A stretch of 64,000 nt of DNA, from assembly GCF_001632845.1 (NCBI RefSeq), contig NZ_CP011994.1, positions 1,932,001 through 1,996,000 on the forward strand, read 5' to 3'. Positions 38,349 through 48,181 of this stretch are shown in pieces. The notes below the pieces were generated by a model. It saw nothing but the letters and a program-made list of their open reading frames with translations. It was not told where the DNA came from and did not search any database. Made by a program: the position numbers and the translations under genes. Numbering within the stretch: position 1 is the first letter of the stretch; each line of letters starts with the position of its first letter. The stretch comes from Ectothiorhodospira sp. BSL-9. GTDB taxonomy: Bacteria; Pseudomonadota; Gammaproteobacteria; Ectothiorhodospirales; Ectothiorhodospiraceae.

Positions 38349-39547
38349 ACCAGCCTCTTCCGGACGTGGATCTGGCGGTCATCGGGGGCGGCATGGTGGG
38401 GGCCACCCTGGCTCTGGCAGCGGCCCGCACCGGGTTTTCCGTGCGTGTGATCGAGGCGCACCCGCCGGGAGTGGCCGGGCAGCCCAGTTATGACGACCGG
38501 GCCACGGCGCTCTCCTGGGGCAGCCGCCGCCTGCTCGAGGGGCTGGGTGTCTGGGCAGACCTGGCGCCCCATGCCGAACCCATTCGCCGGATTCATGTGT
38601 CCCAGCGCGGTTACCTGGGAGCCACGCGCATGGATCATCATGACTCTGGTGTGGAGGCCCTGGGCTATGTGCTGATCAACCGGCAGCTGGGGCCGGTACT
38701 GCATCAGGCCCTGGAGGCCAGTGGCGTGGCCGTGACCACCCCGGCGCAACTGCTGGATTACCAGGAGGGAGAGGATCGCCTGGTCCTCAATATCCGCCAG
38801 GGTCAAGAGGAGCAGTCCCTGGGGGCCCGTCTCGTGGTGGGCGCCGACGGCACGGGCTCGCGCCTGCGGGCCCTGGCCGGGATCGATGTGCACGAATCCC
38901 CCTACGAGGGGTCAGCCATCATCGCCAATGTCACGCCGGGTCAGGATCACCAGGGGGTGGCCTATGAGCGGTTTACCGATGAGGGTCCCATCGCCCTGCT
39001 GCCGTTGACTCGCGGGCCGGATCATGAAAGGCGTTGCTCTCTGGTGTGGGTGCGGCCCCAGGAGCAGGTCGCCCGGACCCTGGCCTGGAGCGATGGGGAG
39101 TTTCTGGCCCGGCTGCAGGATCGTTTTGGTCATCGCCTTGGATGTTTTCGCAAGGTGGGGCAACGGGCCGCCTATCCGCTGAGTCTGATCCGGGCGAAAC
39201 GGGATACGGCCCCCCGGGTGGTGCTGGTGGGCAATGCCTCCCACACCATCCATCCGGTGGCGGGGCAGGGGTTCAATCTGGGGCTGCGGGATGTGCGCAC
39301 CCTGGCGGATCTGCTGGCCCAGGCCCGGGCGGATGGCGAGGATCCCGGCTCTCCGGCCTTGCTGAGTGACTATGCATCCCGCCGCGAGGGGGATCTGAAC
39401 ACCGTGATCCACACCACCGACGCCCTGGCGCGACTGTTTGCCACCCCGTTTTCGCCGCTGGCCCACCTGCGTGGTGCCGGCCTGATGCTGCTGGATCGTT
39501 GCGGGCCCCTGCGTCGGCAGGTGGCCAGGAAGGGAATGGGTTTGTAA
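38345..39547 (+). CDS. ubiH: Ubiquinone hydroxylase UbiH (2-octaprenyl-6-methoxyphenyl type)
   Basis: 400 residues. An N-terminal Rossmann FAD motif (VIGGGMVGATLALAAA), the UbiH-type sequence YDDRATALSWGSRRLLEGLG, the DG motif VVGADGTGSRLR, and the GD-like motif NASHTIHPVAGQGFNLG. It hydroxylates the ubiquinone ring. Placement directly after pepP matches E. coli ubiH and distinguishes it from the next, related gene. Confidence 0.9.
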   Translation: MNQPLPDVDLAVIGGGMVGATLALAAARTGFSVRVIEAHPPGVAGQPSYDDRATALSWGSRRLLEGLGVWADLAPHAEPIRRIHVSQRGYLGATRMDHHDSGVEALGYVLINRQLGPVLHQALEASGVAVTTPAQLLDYQEGEDRLVLNIRQGQEEQSLGARLVVGADGTGSRLRALAGIDVHESPYEGSAIIANVTPGQDHQGVAYERFTDEGPIALLPLTRGPDHERRCSLVWVRPQEQVARTLAWSDGEFLARLQDRFGHRLGCFRKVGQRAAYPLSLIRAKRDTAPRVVLVGNASHTIHPVAGQGFNLGLRDVRTLADLLAQARADGEDPGSPALLSDYASRREGDLNTVIHTTDALARLFATPFSPLAHLRGAGLMLLDRCGPLRRQVARKGMGL

Positions 39548-39582
39548 GCGCCGTTTCGGCGGAAGATACGGAGAAAACACGC

Positions 39583-40782
39583 ATGTCCCACGCGAAGACC
39601 CCTGAGTTCCACACCATCGTCGTTGGCGGCGGCATGGTGGGCGCTGCCCTGGCGGCCGAACTGGCCCAGTCCGGGCATCGGGTGGCCCTGGTGGAGGTTC
39701 AGCCGCCGGGGGCGTTCGATCCCGAGGGGGATCATGATCTGCGTGTGTCTGCCATCAATCGGGCGGCGCAGCGGGTGTTCCAGTCCCTGGGCGCCTGGGA
39801 GGGCATGTTGGCCCTGCGGGCGCATCCCTATCAGGCCATGGAGGTGTGGGATGCCGCCGGGTCCGGGCGCATCCGCTTCGAGGCCAGGGATCTGGCAGAG
39901 CCTGACCTGGGGCACATCATCGAGAATCGCGTCGTGCAGCGCGCCCTGTGGGATCGGCTGGAGCAGGACCCCATGGTGGAGATCATCGCCCCCGATACCC
40001 TCATGGGGCTGGATGTGCGGCGCAGCCACGCAGAGCTCATGCTGGCCAGTGGTCGTCGTCTCAAGGCCCTATTGGTGGTGGGTGCCGATGGCGCCCGCTC
40101 GCGCCTGCGGGAATTGGCGGGCATTCGCGTGAACAGCCGGTATTACGGTCAGCAGGCCCTGGTGGCCACCGTGCGCACGGCCCTGCCCCATGAGGACACG
40201 GCCTGGCAACGTTTCCTGCCCACCGGGCCGCTGGCCTTCCTGCCCCTGGGGGATGGGCGCTGCTCCATTGTGTGGTCGGCGGATGATGCCCGCGCGGAGG
40301 GGCTTCGGGATCTGGATGATGAGGCCTTTTGCCAGGCCCTTGCCGATGGGCTGGACTATCGTCTGGGGCAGGTGCTGGAGACATCCAGACGGGCGGCCTT
40401 TCCCTTGCGCGGTTCCCAGGCGGAGCATTACGTGCGGCCCCGCCTGGCCCTGGTGGGGGATGCGGCCCATACCATCCATCCCCTGGCGGGGCAGGGGGCC
40501 AACCTGGGTTTTCAGGATGCCCACGCCCTGGTCAGCGCGGTCTGTGCCCCCGGGGTGAGTGATGCCGGAGATCTTCGGGCGTTGCGTCGTTACGAGCGGG
40601 CCCGTCGCGGCGACAACCTGATCATGATGCGATCCATGGAGGGCTTCAGGTATCTCTTCGGCAGCGAACAGCCACCACTGGCGGCCCTGCGGGGGCTGGG
40701 CCTGAACCTGGCCCATCAGGTGACGCCGCTGAAGCACCTGTTGATGCGCCATGCCCTGGGCCTGGGCGAGCACCGAACCTGA
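39583..40782 (+). CDS. ubiI: FAD-dependent ubiquinone hydroxylase UbiI-like
   Basis: 399 residues with FAD motifs VVGGGMVGAALAAEL, VVGADGARSRLREL and GDAAHTIHPLAGQGANLGFQDA. It is a paralog of UbiH; by position (ygfB-pepP-ubiH-visC in E. coli) and sequence it is UbiI/VisC, which adds the C5 hydroxyl. The start is taken at the ATG at 39583 (MSHAKTPEF), 35 bases after ubiH. Confidence 0.88.
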   Translation: MSHAKTPEFHTIVVGGGMVGAALAAELAQSGHRVALVEVQPPGAFDPEGDHDLRVSAINRAAQRVFQSLGAWEGMLALRAHPYQAMEVWDAAGSGRIRFEARDLAEPDLGHIIENRVVQRALWDRLEQDPMVEIIAPDTLMGLDVRRSHAELMLASGRRLKALLVVGADGARSRLRELAGIRVNSRYYGQQALVATVRTALPHEDTAWQRFLPTGPLAFLPLGDGRCSIVWSADDARAEGLRDLDDEAFCQALADGLDYRLGQVLETSRRAAFPLRGSQAEHYVRPRLALVGDAAHTIHPLAGQGANLGFQDAHALVSAVCAPGVSDAGDLRALRRYERARRGDNLIMMRSMEGFRYLFGSEQPPLAALRGLGLNLAHQVTPLKHLLMRHALGLGEHRT

Positions 40783-40805
40783 CCCATCTTTGGTGATGCC
40801 TTTTT

Positions 40806-40830
40806 TGTGGGAGCGGCCCCGGGCCGCGAA
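40806..40830. repeat. REP-like hairpin, copy 2
   Basis: GTGGGAGCGGCCCCGGGCCGCGAAGCGC: a CGGCCC/GGGCCG stem within the GGGAGCGG...CCGCGAA frame seen at 18127 and 48182. It lies in the 138-base gap before the methyltransferase and follows TTTTTT, so it may also end ubiI transcripts. Confidence 0.5.
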
Positions 40831-40920
40831 GCGCTTTAAACGGGCCACCGCGGTCTCCGCGACTCGCCGGCAAGCTGTACAATGGGCTTTTCACCACTGG
40901 GTGCCACGGGGACGATTCGC

Positions 40921-41523
40921 ATGAAAGAATTCTGGGATACCCGCTACTCCGGTTCGGAGTATGTTTACGGAACGGCCCCCAATGCCTATCTGCTGGCGCA
41001 TCACGGCCTGTATCAGGCCGGGCAGACGGTACTGGCCGTGGGAGATGGAGAGGGGCGCAATGGCGTCTGGCTGGCGTCGCGTGGGCTGTCGGTCACCTCG
41101 GTGGACTTCTCCCAGCAGGCCCTGTCCAAGGCCCAGGCCCTGGCACAGCATCAGGGCGTGATCCTGGAAACGGTCTGGGCGGATCTGGTGGGCTGGAAGT
41201 GGCCCAAGGGCGAGTTCGATCACGTGATCTCCATCTACGTGCATCTGCCTCCTGCTCAGCGTCGCCAGGTGCACCAGTCCATGCTGGAAGCCCTCAAGCC
41301 TGGCGGCTGGTTGCTGCTGGAGGCCTTTCATCCCGAACAGATCAATTACGAAAGCGGTGGCCCCCGGGAGCCCGACATGCTCTACAGCAGCGTGATGCTG
41401 CGTGAGGACCTGGCCGGCGCCGAATTCATGGAACTGGCCGAACTGGCGGTGCAACTGGATGAGGGTCCGGGCCACCGGGGCCGGGCTGCAGTGACCCGTG
41501 CCTTGATTCGTCGCCCTGAATAG
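40921..41523 (+). CDS. SAM-dependent methyltransferase, class I
   Basis: 200 residues. It has the opening FWDTRYSGSEYVYGTAPNAYL, typical of TehB-like/Methyltransf_25 enzymes, a SAM-binding motif VLAVGDGEGRNGVWLA, the acidic VTSVDFSQQ and a post-motif ISIYVHLPP. It is cytosolic; the substrate is unknown. It resembles tellurite-resistance and thiopurine-type methyltransferases but I cannot choose. It stands alone between ubiI and the gcv riboswitch. The ATG at 40921 starts the conserved part. Confidence 0.85.
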   Translation: MKEFWDTRYSGSEYVYGTAPNAYLLAHHGLYQAGQTVLAVGDGEGRNGVWLASRGLSVTSVDFSQQALSKAQALAQHQGVILETVWADLVGWKWPKGEFDHVISIYVHLPPAQRRQVHQSMLEALKPGGWLLLEAFHPEQINYESGGPREPDMLYSSVMLREDLAGAEFMELAELAVQLDEGPGHRGRAAVTRALIRRPE

Positions 41524-41566
41524 CCTCAGTCTATCCCCCATATGAAGTTTATATGTCCATAAGTCC

Positions 41567-41595
41567 TTCCGAACCCGGGGCCGCTGGGTTATAGT
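41567..41595 (+). promoter_or_regulatory. Promoter of the gcv operon
   Basis: -10 TATAGT (41590-41595) with a weak -35 TTCCGA (41567-41572) at 17-base spacing. It would start transcription about 25 bases before the riboswitch. Confidence 0.45.
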
Positions 41596-41627
41596 GAGGG
41601 CATTGATTCGGGTGCTACGGTGCCCAG

Positions 41628-41808
41628 GCAGTGCGGGAGAGACCCCCATACGGGGCGCCGAAGGCGCAACTTCCGCCCGGAAACGCTCAGGCAAAAGGAC
41701 CGCGCTGCCACATATCGACTCTGGAGAGTGGCCTGTTTTCAGGCCCACCGAAGGGGATAATCGGGCCTTGGCACCGGTTTAATCTCTCAGGTTTCAGGAC
41801 AGAGGGGC
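41628..41808 (+). promoter_or_regulatory. Tandem glycine riboswitch
   Basis: Two consecutive gcvT-type aptamers. The first (about 41631-41703) has GCGGGAGAGACC, the GCGCCGAAGGCGCAA stem-loop and CGCTCAGGCAAAAGGACCGC. The second (about 41716-41808) has ACTCTGGAGAGTGGCCTG, the CACCGAAGGGG element and ATCTCTCAGGTTTCAGGACAGAG. It binds glycine and switches on the glycine cleavage genes. An intrinsic terminator overlapping the end of aptamer 2 suggests control by antitermination. Confidence 0.95.
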
Positions 41809-41844
41809 GGTCGACACATAACACGTGTCGGCCGCCCCTTTTTT
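41804..41844 (+). terminator. Riboswitch-controlled terminator
   Basis: Stem GGGGCGGTCGACAC (41804-41817) with GTGTCGGCCGCCCC (41825-41838), one T-G-type mismatch, then six T. Its first bases overlap the 3' strand of aptamer 2, so glycine binding should compete with terminator formation. Confidence 0.8.
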
Positions 41845-41864
41845 GTTTTCCGGGAGCCGAAAAA

Positions 41865-42974
41865 ATGACCACACTGAAGCAGACAACACTCCACGATGCC
41901 CATGTCGCCGCTGGCGCCCGTATGGTGGACTTCGCCGGCTGGTCCATGCCGGTGCACTACGGGTCCCAACTGGAAGAGCACCACGGTGTGCGTCGCGAGG
42001 CCGGCATGTTCGATGTGTCCCACATGACCGTGGTGGACGTGACCGGCTCCGGAGCGCGGGATTACCTGCGCTACCTGCTGGCCAATGACGTGGACAAGCT
42101 CAAGGAAAACGGCCGCGCCCTGTATAGCTGCATGCTCAACGAGCAGGGCGGGGTGCTGGATGACCTGATCACCTATCGCCGTGAACAGGGCTACCGGGTG
42201 GTGGTGAATGCCGCCACCCGCGACAAGGATCTGGCCTGGATGCAGCAGGTGGCCCGGGACATGCCCGGTGCGCCCCAGGTGTCCGTGCAGGAACGGGACG
42301 ACCTGGACATGATTGCCGTGCAGGGCCCCAAGGCCCGGGCCCTGTGCCTGCCGCTGCTGCCCGAGGCCCTGCGCGCTGACGTTGAGGCCCTGTCACCGTT
42401 CCGTGCTACGGAGTGGCAGGACTGGTTCGTGGCCCGCACGGGCTACACCGGTGAGGACGGATTCGAAGTGGTGCTGCCCAAGGGGGAAACCCGCGCCCTG
42501 TGGGATGCCCTGGCCGCCGCCGGCGTGCGTCCCACTGGCCTGGGCGCCCGCGACACCCTGCGCCTGGAGGCAGGCATGAACCTTTATGGCACCGACATGG
42601 ACGAGCAGGTGACTCCCCTGGAATCGGGCCTGGGCTGGACCGTGGCTCTGGCACCCGCCGACCGTGATTTCATGGGGCGTGCCGCCCTGGAGAAGCAGAA
42701 GGCCGAGGGCGTGCCGCGGCGTCTGGTGGGTCTGGTGCTTGAGGGGCGTGGCGTCTTGCGTGGCCACATGGCGGTGTCGGCAGGTGAGGCCGGTCAGGGT
42801 GAGACCACCAGCGGCAGTTTTTCCCCCACCCTGGGGGTGGCCATCGCCCTGGCGCGCATCCCCGCGGGCGCCGGCGAGCAGGTTGAGGTGGAGATCCGCG
42901 GCAAGCAGGTGCCGGCCCGAGTGGTCAAGCCACCGTTCGTGCGCAACGGCCAGGCCCTGGTCCAGATCCACTGA
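41865..42974 (+). CDS. gcvT: Glycine cleavage system T protein
   Basis: 369 residues, the tetrahydrofolate-dependent aminomethyltransferase. It starts [23 protein letters not shown]; the conserved GMFDVSHM and [17 protein letters not shown] regions are present. It releases ammonia and makes methylene-THF from the aminomethyl-lipoyl H protein. It is the first gene of the riboswitch-controlled operon. The ATG at 41865 lies only 20 bases past the terminator. Confidence 0.96.
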   Translation: MTTLKQTTLHDAHVAAGARMVDFAGWSMPVHYGSQLEEHHGVRREAGMFDVSHMTVVDVTGSGARDYLRYLLANDVDKLKENGRALYSCMLNEQGGVLDDLITYRREQGYRVVVNAATRDKDLAWMQQVARDMPGAPQVSVQERDDLDMIAVQGPKARALCLPLLPEALRADVEALSPFRATEWQDWFVARTGYTGEDGFEVVLPKGETRALWDALAAAGVRPTGLGARDTLRLEAGMNLYGTDMDEQVTPLESGLGWTVALAPADRDFMGRAALEKQKAEGVPRRLVGLVLEGRGVLRGHMAVSAGEAGQGETTSGSFSPTLGVAIALARIPAGAGEQVEVEIRGKQVPARVVKPPFVRNGQALVQIH

Positions 42975-42998
42975 GCCCCCAGACGGTTTATATTTCCG

Positions 42999-43022
42999 GG
43001 AGGGGCCATTGCCGGCCCCTCC
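42999..43022 (+). other. Hairpin between gcvT and gcvH
   Basis: A 9-bp stem GGAGGGGCC / GGCCCCTCC with loop ATTGCC, without a proper T tract. It may be a processing or stability element that adjusts H-protein mRNA relative to T-protein. Confidence 0.45.
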
Positions 43023-43073
43023 TGTTGTCCCTTTGTCACCTTATCCTCGATGTCATTCTTCGGAGAAGATCCC

Positions 43074-43466
43074 ATGAGCAATGTTCCTGCTGAACTGAAA
43101 TATGCCAAGTCCCATGAATGGGTGCGCCAGGAGTCCGACGGCACCCTGACCGTGGGTATCTCCGATCATGCCCAGGAACTACTGGGTGATCTGGTCTTTG
43201 TAGAGACCCCGGAAGAGGGTTCCAGCCTGGAGGCCGGTGCCGCCTGTGCCGTGGTGGAATCCGTCAAGGCCGCCTCGGACGTGTATGCCCCCGTGAGCGG
43301 CGACGTGGTGGCCGTGAACGAACAATTGGGCGACAGCCCGGAACTGGTGAACAGTGATGCCTATGGCGAGGGCTGGATCTTCCGCGTCAAGCCCGCCAAC
43401 ACCAGCGAACTGGACGCCCTGATGGACGCCGACGCCTACAATCAGCATCTGGAGGCCGAGGGCTGA
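43074..43466 (+). CDS. gcvH: Glycine cleavage system H protein
   Basis: 130 residues. It carries the lipoyl group on the Lys in [17 protein letters not shown] (about residue 64) and shuttles the aminomethyl moiety from P to T protein and L protein. Start [16 protein letters not shown] at 43074; the in-frame ATG at 43050 lacks conserved sequence. Confidence 0.97.
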   Translation: MSNVPAELKYAKSHEWVRQESDGTLTVGISDHAQELLGDLVFVETPEEGSSLEAGAACAVVESVKAASDVYAPVSGDVVAVNEQLGDSPELVNSDAYGEGWIFRVKPANTSELDALMDADAYNQHLEAEG

Positions 43467-43532
43467 GGCGGGCCAGTCAGCGCCGCTTGCCCTCAAACCC
43501 GCCGCCAGCAGCCCGGAGACCCTCGACAAGCC

Positions 43533-44894
43533 ATGCCCTTCATTCCCCATACTGAATCCGATGTGCGCGAGATGCTCGACGCCATTGGCGCCGACAGCGT
43601 CGAAACCCTTTTCGACGAAATCCCTTCCGCCCTGCGCGTGGACGGCCTGCGGAGCGTGCCGCCGGCGATGAGCGAAATGGAGGTCACCCGGCTGATGGAG
43701 GCCCGGGCCGGCGAGGACGCCACCTGCCTGAACTTCATCGGGGCCGGTGCCTACGAGCACCATATCCCGGCGGCCGTCTGGCAGATCGCCACCCGCGGCG
43801 AGTTCTACAGCGCCTACACTCCTTACCAGGCCGAGGCCAGCCAGGGAACCCTGCAGCTCATCTACGAATACCAGACCATGATGAGCCGGCTCACCGGGCT
43901 GCCCATGTCCAATGCCTCCTTGTACGACGGGGCGTCGGCCCTGGCCGAGGCAGTGCTCATGGCGGTGCGCGCCAACCGCAAGTCCAAGGCCCGCAAGGTG
44001 ATCATGCCCGCCAGCGTGCACCCGGCCTATCGTGCGGTGACCCGCAGCATCGTCGGCAGCCAGGGAATCGATCTGGTGGAGGTGCCTTTCGATCCGCAGA
44101 CCGGTCGCGTGGATGTGGCCTCCCTGTCCAGCTTCGAGGGCGGGGATGTGACCGCCCTGGTGATCCCGCAGCCCAACTTCTTTGGTGTGATGGAAGAGGT
44201 GGATGCCCTCACCGACTGGGCCCATGCACAGGGCGCCCAGGCCATCGGCGTGGTCAATCCCGTCTCCCTGGCCCTGCTCAAGGCCCCCGGTGAATGGGGT
44301 GCCAAGGGGGCCGACATGGTGGTGGGTGACGGCCAGCCCCTGGGCGCGCCGCTGTCCTCCGGCGGGCCATATTTTGGCTTTATGTGCTGCCGGAAGGAGC
44401 ATGTCCGCCAGATGCCGGGGCGGGTGGTGGGCCGCACCAAGGACGCCGATGGTCGGGAGGGCTTCGTGCTCACCCTGCAGGCCCGGGAGCAGCATATCCG
44501 CCGCTCCAAGGCCACCTCGAATATCTGCACCAACCAGGGGCTGGTGGTGACGGCCGCCACCATCCACATGGCCCTGCTGGGGCCGGAGGGCCTGGAACGG
44601 GTGGCCAGCACCTGCATGAACAGCACCGCCGCCCTGGTGGAAAAACTCAAGGCGAAAGGCTTCGATGTGGCCTTCTCCGGTGAGCGTTTCCACGAAGCGG
44701 CCATCCGTCTGGGCACCGATGCCGAAAAAGTGATGCAGCGCATGTCCGAGGAGGGTGTGCTGGGTGGTTATCCTCTGGGTCGGGATTATCCGGATCTCAA
44801 GAATGTCCTGCTGTTGTGCGTGACAGAGACCAAGACCGAGGCCGACCTGGACGCCTACGTGGAAGCCTTGGAGAAGGTGGTTTCGTCCGTCTGA
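43533..44894 (+). CDS. gcvPA: Glycine dehydrogenase (decarboxylating) subunit 1
   Basis: 453 residues, the N-terminal half of the split P protein. It starts [19 protein letters not shown] and contains [24 protein letters not shown] and the substrate-binding [14 protein letters not shown]. With GcvPB it decarboxylates glycine using PLP bound in subunit 2. The split (rather than fused ~950-residue) form is used here. Confidence 0.96.
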   Translation: MPFIPHTESDVREMLDAIGADSVETLFDEIPSALRVDGLRSVPPAMSEMEVTRLMEARAGEDATCLNFIGAGAYEHHIPAAVWQIATRGEFYSAYTPYQAEASQGTLQLIYEYQTMMSRLTGLPMSNASLYDGASALAEAVLMAVRANRKSKARKVIMPASVHPAYRAVTRSIVGSQGIDLVEVPFDPQTGRVDVASLSSFEGGDVTALVIPQPNFFGVMEEVDALTDWAHAQGAQAIGVVNPVSLALLKAPGEWGAKGADMVVGDGQPLGAPLSSGGPYFGFMCCRKEHVRQMPGRVVGRTKDADGREGFVLTLQAREQHIRRSKATSNICTNQGLVVTAATIHMALLGPEGLERVASTCMNSTAALVEKLKAKGFDVAFSGERFHEAAIRLGTDAEKVMQRMSEEGVLGGYPLGRDYPDLKNVLLLCVTETKTEADLDAYVEALEKVVSSV

Positions 44895-44955
44895 CGGCGG
44901 GCTCACTGAACCCGAATCGGGCCAGGATTGCCCAAGACTTGAGCAAGGGTTGACC

Positions 44956-45010
44956 GTTGCCCCACCGCCCCCATCCCGGAAGCACTCGGGCATGGGGACG
45001 GTGGGGCAAC
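44956..45010 (+). other. Long inverted repeat before tpx
   Basis: 19-base arms (44956-44974 and 44992-45010) pair with a single mismatch: GTTGCCCCACCG... with ...CGGTGGGGCAAC. The 17-base loop contains its own CCCG/CGGG pair. It lies in the 170-base gap between gcvPA and tpx and is not followed by T, so it may be an RNA-stability or attenuation element. Confidence 0.6.
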
Positions 45011-45064
45011 ACAGACCGGGGGCCAGTGCCCCTACGCAGACCACAAAACCGGAGGAGACTCTCC

Positions 45065-45565
45065 ATGGCCAAGATCACTCTGCAGGGCAATCCCATCAAC
45101 ACCAGCGGCGACCTGCCCAAGGTGGGCAGCAAGGCACCGGCGTTCACCCTGGTGGACAAGGACCTCAACGACGTCAGCCTCAGCGACTTCAACGGCAAGA
45201 AGAAGATCCTTTCCATCGTGCCCAGCCTGGATACCCCTGTCTGTGCGCTGTCGGCGAAGAAGTTCGACGAGTGGGCGGCGGGACGTGACGATGTGGTGAT
45301 CCTCACCATCTCGGCGGATTTGCCCTTTGCCCAGGGCCGCTTCTGCGGTAGCGAGAATGTGGAGCGGGTGAAAACACTCTCCATGATGCGCTCGCGGAAT
45401 TTCGCCAAGGACTATGGTGTGCTGATCGTGGATGGCCCTCTGGCCGGCATTACCGGCCGGGCGCTGCTGGTGCTGGATGAAAAGGACACCATTGTCCACA
45501 CGGAACTGGTACCGGAGATCGCCCAGGAGCCCGATTACGACAAGGCTTACGCGGCGTTGGGGTGA
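45065..45565 (+). CDS. tpx: Thiol peroxidase Tpx
   Basis: 166 residues, an atypical 2-Cys peroxiredoxin. Peroxidatic Cys in [15 protein letters not shown] (about residue 59), resolving Cys in [12 protein letters not shown] (about 93); it is reduced by thioredoxin and removes lipid and other hydroperoxides. It lies inside the gcv operon, between the two P-protein genes, bounded by hairpins on each side. GGAGGAGA precedes the ATG. Confidence 0.95.
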   Translation: MAKITLQGNPINTSGDLPKVGSKAPAFTLVDKDLNDVSLSDFNGKKKILSIVPSLDTPVCALSAKKFDEWAAGRDDVVILTISADLPFAQGRFCGSENVERVKTLSMMRSRNFAKDYGVLIVDGPLAGITGRALLVLDEKDTIVHTELVPEIAQEPDYDKAYAALG

Positions 45566-45571
45566 GTGATC

Positions 45572-45599
45572 GGGGTGGGGGTGCCGTGCCCCCCACCCC
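45572..45599 (+). other. Hairpin after tpx
   Basis: Stem GGGGTGGGGG with CCCCCACCCC and loop TGCCGTG plus one C, starting 6 bases after the tpx stop. No T tract. Together with the repeat before tpx it flanks the gene. Confidence 0.5.
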
Positions 45600-45642
45600 A
45601 GCACAGATTTTGAACATGATTTTCCAGACCCAGGAGCAAGGT

Positions 45643-47112
45643 ATGTTGATCTTTGAACTCTCCCGTCCCGGGCGTCGGGCCACCAGCCAGGCGCCGTTGG
45701 CCGAGCCCGCCGCGCCGGCCGTGCCCGAACGTTTCCGACGGGGCAGCCGGGTGCCTTTGCCCGAGGTCTCGGAACTGGACGTGGTACGCCATTACACCCG
45801 CCTGTCCCAGAAGAACTTCTCCATCGATACCCACTTCTATCCGCTGGGTTCGTGCACCATGAAATACAACCCGCGGGCCTGCAACAGCCTGGCCATGCTG
45901 CCGGGTTTCATGCGCCGTCACCCCTACGCCCCGGAGCAGGTGAGTCAGGGCTTCATGGCCTGCATGTATGAGTTGCAGGAAATGCTCATGGACGTGACCG
46001 GCATGCGCCAGGTCTCGCTGACCCCCATGGCGGGCGCCCAGGGTGAATTTGCTGGCGTGGCCATGATCCGTGCCTATCACCAGTCGCGAGGGGATGACGC
46101 CCGCACGGAAATCATTGTGCCCGACGCTGCCCACGGCACGAACCCGGCCACCGCCACCATGTGTGGCTACACGGTGCGGGAGATCCCCACCGATGCCGAC
46201 GGGGATGTGAACATGGAGGCCCTGAAAGCAGCGGTGGGGCCGGCCACGGCGGGCATCATGCTCACCAACCCCTCCACCGTGGGTGTGTTCGAGCGGCGTA
46301 TCAAGGAGATCGCTCAGGTGGTCCACGATGCCGGAGGTCTGCTGTATTACGACGGCGCCAACCTCAACGCCATCCTGGGCAAGGTGCGCCCCGGCGACAT
46401 GGGCTTTGACGTGATCCACATGAACCTGCACAAGACCTTCTCCACGCCCCATGGGGGCGGTGGTCCGGGTGCCGGCGCCGTGGGCGTGAGCGATCGCCTG
46501 CGTCCCTTCGTGCCCGTGCCGGTGGTGGACAAGCAAGGTGATGAATACCGCTGGCTGACGGAAAAGGATCTGCCCCAGAGCATCGGTCGCCTGTCGGCCT
46601 TCGCTGGCAACGCCGGTGTGCTGCTGCGGGCCTATGTGTACATGCGCCTGCTGGGTCGGGAGGGGATGCCCCGGGTGGCAGACTTCTCCACCCTGAATGC
46701 CAACTATGTGATGGCCCGCCTGAAGGAGAAGGGTTTCGACCTGGCCTTCCCCAACCGCCGTGCCACCCACGAGTTCATCGTCACCCTGCGCCGTCAGGCC
46801 AAGGAGAATGGGGTGACTGCCATGGACGTGGCCAAGCGCCTGCTGGACTACGGTTTCCACGCGCCCACCACGTACTTCCCGCTGCTGGTGCCCGAGTGTC
46901 TGCTGCTGGAGCCCACCGAGACGGAGAGCAAGGAGACCCTGGACGCCTTTGTGGAGGCCATGGGGCAGATCCTGGACGAGGCCCGTAATGATCCCGAGAA
47001 GGTGAAGGGTGCCCCTTACACCCAGCCCAATCGGCGGTTTGACGAGGTGCGCGCCGCCAAGGAGCTGGACCTGGCCTGGACGGGTTCGACACGCGAGGCG
47101 GCAGCCGACTGA
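45643..47112 (+). CDS. gcvPB: Glycine dehydrogenase (decarboxylating) subunit 2
   Basis: 489 residues, the PLP-carrying C-terminal half of P protein. The catalytic lysine is in [17 protein letters not shown] (about residue 264). It starts [13 protein letters not shown], the usual start for this subunit, at 45643; an upstream in-frame ATG (45616) is possible. It overlaps dgkA by one base. Confidence 0.96.
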   Translation: MLIFELSRPGRRATSQAPLAEPAAPAVPERFRRGSRVPLPEVSELDVVRHYTRLSQKNFSIDTHFYPLGSCTMKYNPRACNSLAMLPGFMRRHPYAPEQVSQGFMACMYELQEMLMDVTGMRQVSLTPMAGAQGEFAGVAMIRAYHQSRGDDARTEIIVPDAAHGTNPATATMCGYTVREIPTDADGDVNMEALKAAVGPATAGIMLTNPSTVGVFERRIKEIAQVVHDAGGLLYYDGANLNAILGKVRPGDMGFDVIHMNLHKTFSTPHGGGGPGAGAVGVSDRLRPFVPVPVVDKQGDEYRWLTEKDLPQSIGRLSAFAGNAGVLLRAYVYMRLLGREGMPRVADFSTLNANYVMARLKEKGFDLAFPNRRATHEFIVTLRRQAKENGVTAMDVAKRLLDYGFHAPTTYFPLLVPECLLLEPTETESKETLDAFVEAMGQILDEARNDPEKVKGAPYTQPNRRFDEVRAAKELDLAWTGSTREAAAD

Positions 47113-47474
47113 TGGCCCACAGTGGCCACCGGGGCCTCACGCGCATCATCAAGGCCGCCGGATATTCCTGGAAGGGGCTGCGCAGCACCTTCAGGCACGA
47201 GGCGGCCTTTCGCCAGGAATTGATGGCCATGCTCATCCTGGTACCCCTGGCCCTGTGGCTGGGGGACACCGGGGTGGAGCGGGCCCTGCTTCTGGGTTCG
47301 CTGCTGCTGGTGCTCATCGTCGAGTTGCTCAACAGCAGCGTGGAGGCCGCCATCGACCGCATCGGCGAGGAGTTGCATCCGCTCTCGGCCCGGGCCAAGG
47401 ATATGGGGTCGGCGGCGGTTTTCCTGGCCATTGCTCATGCGGTGGTGGTGTGGGTGCTGGTGTTGTGGGGGTGA
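47112..47474 (+). CDS. dgkA: Diacylglycerol kinase
   Basis: 120 residues with three membrane helices and the family signature ELLNSSVEAAIDRI. It phosphorylates diacylglycerol left over from membrane-derived oligosaccharide and lipid turnover. Its ATG shares a base with the gcvPB stop (TGATG), so it is translated with the glycine cleavage operon, although functionally unrelated. Confidence 0.92.
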   Translation: MAHSGHRGLTRIIKAAGYSWKGLRSTFRHEAAFRQELMAMLILVPLALWLGDTGVERALLLGSLLLVLIVELLNSSVEAAIDRIGEELHPLSARAKDMGSAAVFLAIAHAVVVWVLVLWG

Positions 47475-47590
47475 TGTCTCTGGGAGATTGATCTTTCTCA
47501 GTGACGCGTTCCCGTCTACACTCTGTCAGGCATGCGAAGGCACCGGCCATGCATCGGTGCCCATCGGACCAACACCCAAAGGAGAACAAC

Positions 47591-48094
47591 ATGAAACGTC
47601 TCTCGGCAACCCTTGCTGCTGCCACGCTCGCCCTGGGAATGGGCTCCACCGCTCAGGCTCAGGAATCCCCTGCCATCGATATCAAGATCATGACGCTGGA
47701 TACGGCCTATGACCTGGCCCGGGCCACCCTGGAGGCCTGTCGGGAGGAGGGCGTCAATGTGGCCGTGACCGTGGTGGACCGTGGCGGTAACACGCAGGTG
47801 GTCCTGCGGGATACCCTGGCCATGGATATCACCCTGGCCATCAGTCAGCAGAAGGCCTACACCGCCATGTCCTTCAACGGCCCCCTGTCCGAGATGGAGG
47901 ATCGTTTCACCAAGCCCTTCCAGGTGGGCAAGGTGGACGGCCTGGTGTTCTCCGCCGGTGGTCTGCCCATCCATGCGGCAGGCCGTATCGTCGGGGGCGT
48001 GGGTGTGAGTGGCGCCCCCTCGGGTGAGACCGACGAGATGTGCGCCCGAGTCGGCATCGACGCCGTGCAGATGGATCTGGAGATGATCCAGTAG
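47591..48094 (+). CDS. Exported GlcG/HbpS family protein
   Basis: 167 residues. A signal peptide of about 23 residues (MKRLSATLAAATLALGMGSTAQA) is followed by an HbpS/GlcG (DUF336) domain: AYDLARATLEACREEGVNVAVTVVDRGGN and GGLPIHAAGRIVGGVGVSG. Some members bind haem or cobalamin; others are of unknown function. It is likely periplasmic. GGAGAAC precedes the ATG. It is not clearly in an operon with dgkA, which ends 117 bases before. Confidence 0.88.
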   Translation: MKRLSATLAAATLALGMGSTAQAQESPAIDIKIMTLDTAYDLARATLEACREEGVNVAVTVVDRGGNTQVVLRDTLAMDITLAISQQKAYTAMSFNGPLSEMEDRFTKPFQVGKVDGLVFSAGGLPIHAAGRIVGGVGVSGAPSGETDEMCARVGIDAVQMDLEMIQ

Positions 48095-48181
48095 GGAGAT
48101 TGCCCCTGCAGGCAGCCCTCCGGGGCTCCAGCAGGGCCTCTCACTCTGCAAGGACAACCCCCTGTGGAAGATTGCCCCCCC

